A stretch of DNA of 57,274 bases from NCBI GenBank assembly GCA_014860445.1, contig JACZJT010000037.1, forward strand, positions 1 through 57,274. The letters are read 5' to 3'. Position numbers and translations under genes: made by a program. The notes below the pieces were generated by a model, which had not been told where the DNA came from, made no database searches, and was given only the letters and a program-made list of their open reading frames with translations. Source of the stretch: Burkholderiales bacterium. GTDB taxonomy: Bacteria > Pseudomonadota > Gammaproteobacteria > Burkholderiales > SG8-39. Shown here in pieces: positions 52,525-57,274 of this stretch. Every line of letters begins with the position of its first letter. Positions within the stretch are counted from its first letter, which is position 1.

Positions 52525-53454
52525 TTACGCTCCTGTCTTCTTCGTCACGCGCCGAACCGTCTTGGTTTTGGCTGCGGGTTTGGCGGGTTCGCCTGCGGAT
52601 CCTTCGGCCTTGGCTTCGGTCTTGGGCGATTCACCGTCTTGGGCGGCCGCCTTGGCTGCGGGCTTCTTGCGTGCCCGCGTAGTCGTCTTCGGCTTGGCCT
52701 CGCCGTCCGGTTTTGCGGTCGCTGCGTCGGCTCTCGGGGCGGGCGCCGGCGCTTTTCTCGCTTTCCTCGGCGACGGCACTTCTTCGGGCGCGGAGCCGGG
52801 TACGGCAATCGGCTGCTCGTTCTTGCCAACGGTTTCACCCTTGTACACCCACACTTTGATACCGATGATGCCGTAGGTGGTCTTGGCCTCGCCAAAACCG
52901 TAGTCAATGTCGGCGCGCAGTGTATGCAGGGGTACGCGACCCTCGCGGTACCACTCGTTGCGCGCGATCTCGATGCCGTTCAGCCTGCCCGAACTCGCGA
53001 TCTTGATGCCCTGCGCACCCAGGCGCATTGCGTTCTGCATCGCGCGTTTCATCGCACGCCGGAACATGATGCGCTTCTCCAGCTGCTGCGCGATCGAATC
53101 GGCTATGAGCTGTGCGTCGATCTCGGGCTTCCGGATTTCCTCGATGTTGACGTGCACCATCTGCACACCGAGCATTTTGCGCAGTTCGGCCTTCAGCACC
53201 TCGATATCTTCGCCTTTCTTGCCGATGACCACACCGGGACGGGCGCTGTGTATGGTGATGCGCGCGTCCTTTGCCGGTCGCTCTATCATCACGCGACCCA
53301 CGGAGGCGTGTGCAAGTTTTTTCTTCAGGTATTCACGCACCTTGAGGTCTTCGTTGAGCATACCGCCGAAGTTCTTGCTGTTGGCATACCAGCGCGATCC
53401 CCAGTTCTTGTTGACTGCGAGGCGGAACCCGATCGGGTGGATTTTCTGTCCCAT
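52525..53454 (-). CDS. rpsC: 30S ribosomal protein S3 with long low-complexity tail
   Basis: S3 of 309 aa; bacterial S3 is usually 210-280. Residues 1-212 are normal: [20 protein letters not shown], the KH domain with [20 protein letters not shown], and the C-terminal [19 protein letters not shown]. From about residue 213 a tail of some 97 residues is rich in Ala, Lys, Pro, Glu and Thr (for example [20 protein letters not shown]) and probably disordered. Neighbouring genes keep normal spacing (9 nt from rplV, 1 nt to rplP). The tail would lie on the solvent side of the small-subunit head near mRNA entry. Confidence 0.98.
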   Translation of the reverse strand: MGQKIHPIGFRLAVNKNWGSRWYANSKNFGGMLNEDLKVREYLKKKLAHASVGRVMIERPAKDARITIHSARPGVVIGKKGEDIEVLKAELRKMLGVQMVHVNIEEIRKPEIDAQLIADSIAQQLEKRIMFRRAMKRAMQNAMRLGAQGIKIASSGRLNGIEIARNEWYREGRVPLHTLRADIDYGFGEAKTTYGIIGIKVWVYKGETVGKNEQPIAVPGSAPEEVPSPRKARKAPAPAPRADAATAKPDGEAKPKTTTRARKKPAAKAAAQDGESPKTEAKAEGSAGEPAKPAAKTKTVRRVTKKTGA

Positions 53455-53463
53455 GACTGTCCC

Positions 53464-53865
53464 TTAGTTTTTGGCCGCGGCGGCCGCCGCGCGTGCTTTG
53501 GGTGCGGGTTTGGCCGCGCTGCGTTTTGCTTTGATTTCGTCGCCAACCGTAATGAATATATGGCAGGAGTGCTTGACCACGCGATTTCCGCGGCCTTTGG
53601 CGCGGGCATGAAAGCGCTTGAGCATGGAGCCCTGCTCAACGTGGATGGTCTGCACCTTCAGCTCGTCGATATCGGCGCCGTCGTTGTGTTCGGCGTTCGC
53701 GATGGCCGATTCCAGCACCTTCTTGATGATCTTGGCGCCTTTTTTCGGGCTGAACGCAAGTACGTTCAGCGCCTTGTCCACCGCCAGGCCGCGGATCTGG
53801 TCGGCTACGAGCCGGCCTTTCTGCGCCGACAGGCGGACACCGCGCAAAGTTGCTCTGGTTTGCAT
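53464..53865 (-). CDS. rplV: 50S ribosomal protein L22
   Basis: 133-aa protein lining the exit tunnel. [40 protein letters not shown] and the loop [20 protein letters not shown] are typical. After residue about 110 comes a tail of Ala, Lys and Arg ([15 protein letters not shown]) absent from E. coli L22. A GTG three codons upstream is an alternative start. It follows rpsS by 11 nt. Confidence 0.97.
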   Translation of the reverse strand: MQTRATLRGVRLSAQKGRLVADQIRGLAVDKALNVLAFSPKKGAKIIKKVLESAIANAEHNDGADIDELKVQTIHVEQGSMLKRFHARAKGRGNRVVKHSCHIFITVGDEIKAKRSAAKPAPKARAAAAAAKN

Positions 53866-53876
53866 GGCTGTCACTC

Positions 53877-54185
53877 CTATTTCTTCGCCGCAGTGGGAGT
53901 CCCACCGCCGGGCGCTGCGACTTTTCTATCGGCCGAATGGCTCTTGAATGTGCGGGTGAGCGCGAACTCACCCAGTTTGTGCCCGACCATGTTCTCGGAA
54001 ATATAGACCGGGATATGTTGTTTGCCGTTGTGCACGGCAATGGTCAGGCCGACAAAATCCGGCAGGATGGTCGAGCGACGCGACCAGGTCTTGATCGGGC
54101 GCTTGTCGCCGCTGCCGCGCACCTTGTCGACTTTGCCCACCAGATGGTGGTCAACGAACGGGCCTTTCTTGACTGAACGTCCCAT
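53877..54185 (-). CDS. rpsS: 30S ribosomal protein S19
   Basis: 102-aa small-subunit head protein. [20 protein letters not shown], then [20 protein letters not shown] and [20 protein letters not shown]. The last 15 residues ([15 protein letters not shown]) extend beyond the E. coli protein. It follows rplB by 10 nt. Confidence 0.98.
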   Translation of the reverse strand: MGRSVKKGPFVDHHLVGKVDKVRGSGDKRPIKTWSRRSTILPDFVGLTIAVHNGKQHIPVYISENMVGHKLGEFALTRTFKSHSADRKVAAPGGGTPTAAKK

Positions 54186-54195
54186 GTCCTATCCT

Positions 54196-55023
54196 CTATT
54201 TCTTGTTACGGCGATTAATGATCATGCCGTTGGTGCGTTTATTCTTGCGCGTGCGGTAACCCTTGGTAAGCGTGCCCCAGGGGCTGACCGGATGGCGCCC
54301 GGCTGCAGTCTTGCCTTCGCCGCCGCCATGCGGGTGATCGACCGGATTCATGGCCACACCGCGCACGGTCGGGCGCACGCCGCGCCAGCGCATGCGGCCG
54401 GCCTTGCCCACCGATTCGAGCGAGTGTTCTTCATTGCCGACTTCACCGATGGTCGCACGACACTCGATGTGCACTTTGCGCACTTCGCCCGAACGCAGGC
54501 GCAACTGGGCGTAGCTGCCTTCGCGCGCGAGAAGCTGTACCGAAGTGCCGGCGGCTCGCGCAATCTGCGCTCCCTTGCCCGGCATCATCTCGACGCAATG
54601 CACGGTTGTGCCGACCGGAATATTGCGCAGCGGCAGGGCATTGCCCGGCTTGATCGGCGCTTCCGCTCCGGACACGAGTTGGGTGCCGACTGCCACGCCC
54701 TTGGGCGCAATGATGTAGCGGCGCTCACCATCCGTATAGCACAGCAGGGCCAGGTTGGCGCTGCGGTTGGGATCATATTCCAGTCGCTCGACCTTGGCCG
54801 TGACGCCGTCTTTGGCGCGCTTGAAATCGACGATACGATAGTGCTGCTTGTGGCCGCCGCCGTGGTGGCGCATGGTGATATGGCCGCTGTTGTTGCGACC
54901 GGCGCGCTTCGACTGCGGCTCGAGCAAGGGTGCATGGGGCTTGCCCTTGTGCAGATCCGGATTGACGACTTTGACCAGCGAACGGCGGCCGGGTGAAGTG
55001 GGTTTTACCTTTACGAGTGCCAT
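54196..55023 (-). CDS. rplB: 50S ribosomal protein L2
   Basis: 275-aa primary 23S-binding protein near the peptidyl transferase centre. [40 protein letters not shown] and the C-terminal [20 protein letters not shown] with its functional histidine are all present. It ends [12 protein letters not shown]. It lies 3 nt after rplW. Confidence 0.98.
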   Translation of the reverse strand: MALVKVKPTSPGRRSLVKVVNPDLHKGKPHAPLLEPQSKRAGRNNSGHITMRHHGGGHKQHYRIVDFKRAKDGVTAKVERLEYDPNRSANLALLCYTDGERRYIIAPKGVAVGTQLVSGAEAPIKPGNALPLRNIPVGTTVHCVEMMPGKGAQIARAAGTSVQLLAREGSYAQLRLRSGEVRKVHIECRATIGEVGNEEHSLESVGKAGRMRWRGVRPTVRGVAMNPVDHPHGGGEGKTAAGRHPVSPWGTLTKGYRTRKNKRTNGMIINRRNKK

Positions 55024-55026
55024 GAT

Positions 55027-55368
55027 CTACTCCGCCGCGTGAAAGTTGATTTCCTGGCCGGGCTTCAGGCACACATAGGCCTTCTTCCAGTCCTTGCGCC
55101 TGCCGGTCAGCTTGCCAAAGCGCTTTTCCTTCCCCTTGACGTTGGCGACCTGGACGCTTTCGACTTCGACCTTGAACAGCAGTTCGACCGCCGCCTTGAT
55201 CTCAGGCTTCGTCGCATTTCCGACGACACGAAATACCACCTGCTCGTTCTTCTCGGCAACGAATGTGCTTTTCTCGGACACCTGCGGAGCCAGCAGCACT
55301 TGCATGAGCCGCTGCGGATTTATTGCCGCAGCCTTTGCCGGGGTCTTGCTTGTCGATGTCGTGCTCAT
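55027..55368 (-). CDS. rplW: 50S ribosomal protein L23
   Basis: 113-aa tunnel-exit protein that docks trigger factor and SRP. An N-terminal extension of about 20 residues ([20 protein letters not shown]) precedes the core [40 protein letters not shown] follows. Its start overlaps the rplD stop by 4 nt. Confidence 0.98.
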   Translation of the reverse strand: MSTTSTSKTPAKAAAINPQRLMQVLLAPQVSEKSTFVAEKNEQVVFRVVGNATKPEIKAAVELLFKVEVESVQVANVKGKEKRFGKLTGRRKDWKKAYVCLKPGQEINFHAAE

Positions 55369-55988
55369 CCCAGCATCTCCTCGAATTTGCCGACCGCCTT
55401 GCGGGTCAGTATCACATTCTGGTAACGAATCAGCGACACGGGATCGGCTTCGGCCACTTCCAGCACCAGTACATTGGGCAGATTTCTGGAAGCCAGCAGC
55501 AAGTTGTCGTCAAGCTCATCGGTGATGAGCAACAGCGAATCGGAAACGCCCATGTCCTTTACTTTCTGCAGAAACAGCTTGGTCTTGGGCGCTTCCATGA
55601 CAAAGCTCTCAACGACCTTTAGCCGGTCTTCGCGAGCGAGCTGCGACAAAATCGACGCGAGGCCTGCACGGTACATCTTCTTGTTCAGCTTCTGCGTGAA
55701 GTTCTCATCCGGGCTGGACGGGAAGATTCTGCCGCCTCCGCGCCACAGCGGGCTGGAGGCCATACCGGCGCGCGCGCGGCCGGTTCCCTTCTGGCGCCAC
55801 GGCTTGCGTGTGGATTTGGCGATCTGGGCACGCCCTTTTTGCGCGCGCGTGCCCTGGCGTGCGTTCGCCTGATACGCGATCACGACCTGATGGATCAGCG
55901 GCTCATTGTAGTCGCGCGCGAATAGCGCGTCCGATGCGGCCACGGTCGATTCGGCCTGGCCTTTGGCGTCAATCAATTTCAAATCCAT
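55365..55988 (-). CDS. rplD: 50S ribosomal protein L4
   Basis: 207-aa protein with a globular domain and a long loop reaching the tunnel. [20 protein letters not shown] and [20 protein letters not shown] form the loop. [20 protein letters not shown] is part of the globular domain. In enterobacteria L4 represses the S10 operon; the leader site was not found here. It shares one nucleotide with the rplC stop and overlaps rplW by 4 nt. Confidence 0.98.
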   Translation of the reverse strand: MDLKLIDAKGQAESTVAASDALFARDYNEPLIHQVVIAYQANARQGTRAQKGRAQIAKSTRKPWRQKGTGRARAGMASSPLWRGGGRIFPSSPDENFTQKLNKKMYRAGLASILSQLAREDRLKVVESFVMEAPKTKLFLQKVKDMGVSDSLLLITDELDDNLLLASRNLPNVLVLEVAEADPVSLIRYQNVILTRKAVGKFEEMLG

Positions 55989-56671
55989 TATTTCTTACCT
56001 CCCTTGGCCGGCTCTGCGGCGACCTTCTTTGCGCTTCCCTTGGTAGCGGGATGCACCAGCAAATCACCGCCCTTGCTGCCCGGGACCGAGCCCTTGATCA
56101 GCAGCAGTTGGCGTTCGGCATCGATACGCACGATCTCCAGGCTCTGGGTGGTGCGCTTGACGTTGCCAAGCTGGCCGGCCATGCGTTTGCCCGGAAAGAC
56201 TCGCCCGGGATCCTGCGCCATCCCGGTTGAACCCGGGGCGTTATGCGACCGGGAATTGCCGTGACTCGCCCGTTGGGAGGAGAAATGGTGGCGCTTGATG
56301 GCGCCGGAGAAACCCTTGCCTTGCGAGGTTCCGGTCACGTCCACCATCTGGCCCACCTGGAACATATCCACGCCCACCTTGCCACCGACCTTGAGGCTGG
56401 CAAGCTGCTCTTCGGTGACCCGGAATTCCTTCAGCGTGTGCCCGGCTTCGACAGCCGCTTTGGCAAAATGGCCGGCAGCCGATTTATTCACTCGTGAGGG
56501 GCGGCGCTTTCCGAAGGTAACCTGGACGGCTGCGTAGCCGTCGGTCTGGGCGGTTTTTATCTGCGTCACGCGATTGTCGGACACGTCCACCACGGTCACC
56601 GGAACGGAGTCGCCTTCGTCCGTGAAAACGCGGGTCATGCCGACCTTGCGACCGACTAATCCTAAGCTCAT
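55988..56671 (-). CDS. rplC: 50S ribosomal protein L3
   Basis: 227-aa early-assembly protein. The start [20 protein letters not shown] is chosen; an upstream in-frame extension ([10 protein letters not shown]...) is not conserved. [20 protein letters not shown] and the [20 protein letters not shown] loop near the peptidyl transferase centre are typical, the latter with the glutamine that is methylated in E. coli L3. A short basic tail ([13 protein letters not shown]) follows. It lies 99 nt after rpsJ. Confidence 0.97.
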   Translation of the reverse strand: MSLGLVGRKVGMTRVFTDEGDSVPVTVVDVSDNRVTQIKTAQTDGYAAVQVTFGKRRPSRVNKSAAGHFAKAAVEAGHTLKEFRVTEEQLASLKVGGKVGVDMFQVGQMVDVTGTSQGKGFSGAIKRHHFSSQRASHGNSRSHNAPGSTGMAQDPGRVFPGKRMAGQLGNVKRTTQSLEIVRIDAERQLLLIKGSVPGSKGGDLLVHPATKGSAKKVAAEPAKGGKK

Positions 56672-56770
56672 CTTCTTTCCCTTTGTCAAAAGGCGCCGAC
56701 TACAATTGGCCGGCAAATATCCATTCGCGCCCGGAGTTTCGCCTTCGGTGCGCGCCTTACGAAACGACTT

Positions 56771-57079
56771 CTACAGCTTGATCTCCACATCCACGCCTGC
56801 CGGCAGGTCCAGCTTCATCAGTGCGTCCACGGTCTTGTCCGTGGGATCGATAATGTCCATCAGCCGCAGGTGCGTGCGAATTTCGAATTGATCGCGCGAG
56901 GTCTTGTTCACATGCGGGGAGCGCAGCACATCGAAGCGTTCGATGCGCGTCGGCAGGGGCACCGGGCCCTTGACCACTGCGCCCGTGCGCTTGGCGGTGT
57001 CAACGATCTCGAGTGCCGACTGATCGATCAGCCGGTAGTCGAAGGCTTTGAGACGAATTCTGATTTTAGTGCTTTGCAT
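56771..57079 (-). CDS. rpsJ: 30S ribosomal protein S10
   Basis: 102-aa protein that also serves as NusE in transcription antitermination. [20 protein letters not shown], then [20 protein letters not shown] and [20 protein letters not shown] are universal. The upstream extension ([10 protein letters not shown]...) is not part of the gene. It is the first gene of the S10 section, 87 nt after tuf. That gap holds a short imperfect CCAGTCTCT repeat but no clear promoter. Confidence 0.98.
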   Translation of the reverse strand: MQSTKIRIRLKAFDYRLIDQSALEIVDTAKRTGAVVKGPVPLPTRIERFDVLRSPHVNKTSRDQFEIRTHLRLMDIIDPTDKTVDALMKLDLPAGVDVEIKL

Positions 57080-57166
57080 AATTTTCCTTTGAGAAGCCCG
57101 GGGCCGGATCAAAAGGGCTGGTCCTGCCACCCTCTGCGCCAGTCTCTGACCTCCAGTCTCTAGTCC

Positions 57167-57274
57167 TTACTCCATCACCTTGGCGACGACGCCCGCACCC
57201 ACCGTGCGCCCGCCCTCGCGGATCGCAAAGCGCAAGCCCTGCTCCATCGCGATCGGCGCAATCAGCGTCACCAC
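57167..57274 (-). CDS. tuf: elongation factor Tu, C-terminal end
   Basis: The last 35 codons of EF-Tu read from the window edge to a TAA stop at 57167-57169. The peptide starts [20 protein letters not shown] and ends [14 protein letters not shown], the conserved domain III terminus. The rest of the gene lies beyond the window. Its place just before rpsJ is the usual str-S10 junction of betaproteobacteria. Confidence 0.97.
   Translation of the reverse strand: MVTLIAPIAMEQGLRFAIREGGRTVGAGVVAKVME

Noticed and set aside
57139-57161. Imperfect tandem CCAGTCTCT repeat between tuf and rpsJ
   Set aside because: Only two 9-nt copies, 14 nt apart; too little to call a repeat element.
1-57274. CRISPR array, tRNA or rRNA gene, phage or integrase
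   Set aside because: None was recognised. No evenly spaced repeats, no cloverleaf-like sequence with a CCA or T-loop, and no phage-type proteins were seen. A tRNAscan or covariance-model search could overturn this.

Overview
The window is GC-rich, densely coded proteobacterial DNA. The right end (about 42.4-57.3 kb, minus strand) is a complete S10-spc-alpha ribosomal superoperon, running tuf (3' end only), rpsJ, rplC ... rpoA, rplQ. Gene order and protein sequences are those of a betaproteobacterium. An FNR-type regulator, a phenylglyoxylate-dehydrogenase-like operon and TRAP uptake point to a metabolically versatile, facultatively anaerobic member, perhaps Rhodocyclales- or Burkholderiales-like. 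That placement is inference; no 16S gene is present.

Layout. 0-6.7 kb (plus): the end of an EamA/DMT permease, an RND efflux adaptor and pump, a RidA-like protein and a membrane diguanylate cyclase. 6.8-14.4 kb (minus): a sugar-acid catabolic operon. In transcription order it holds an IlvD/Edd dehydratase, a DapA-type lyase, a D-2-hydroxyacid dehydrogenase, a uronate dehydrogenase homologue with a histone-like Lys/Ala tail, and TRAP genes dctP, dctQ and dctM. A REP-like inverted pair sits after the first gene and a strong GC hairpin between dctP and dctQ. 14.6-18.1 kb: an N-acyl-D-amino-acid deacylase, an FNR-type [4Fe-4S] regulator and a LysR regulator.

18.2-27.1 kb (plus): two arylalkyl 2-oxoacid oxidoreductases. 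The first has the subunit set and gene order of phenylglyoxylate:NAD+ oxidoreductase (padEFGHI: gamma, delta, alpha, FAD/NAD subunit, four-cluster-ferredoxin/beta fusion). The second is a two-gene indolepyruvate oxidoreductase (iorB-DUF6537, iorA). Between them lies a gene-free 315-nt stretch with two 22-bp perfect hairpins of the same geometry. 27.3-33.8 kb: beta-phosphoglucomutase with a GH65 phosphorylase, an MBL-fold hydrolase, a nitroreductase, an HI0933-type flavoprotein and a DUF2237 protein.

34.2-39.2 kb (plus): a candidate signalling module made of a cyclopropane-synthase-like methyltransferase, a FeeM-like N-acyl amino acid synthase and a 7TM-PAS-GGDEF-EAL protein. 39.2-41.5 kb: an alpha/beta hydrolase and a glycerate 2-kinase, separated by a 193-bp MITE-like element flanked by TA. 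Removing the element restores a TAATG stop/start overlap. 41.6-42.3 kb: a SAM hydroxide adenosyltransferase, followed on its upstream side by a terminator and the ribosomal superoperon.

The main points of interest are the MITE splitting a coupled gene pair, the combined Pad/Ior cluster with its hairpin array, the possible N-acyl amino acid / c-di-GMP module, and basic low-complexity tails on S3, L15 and the uronate dehydrogenase homologue.
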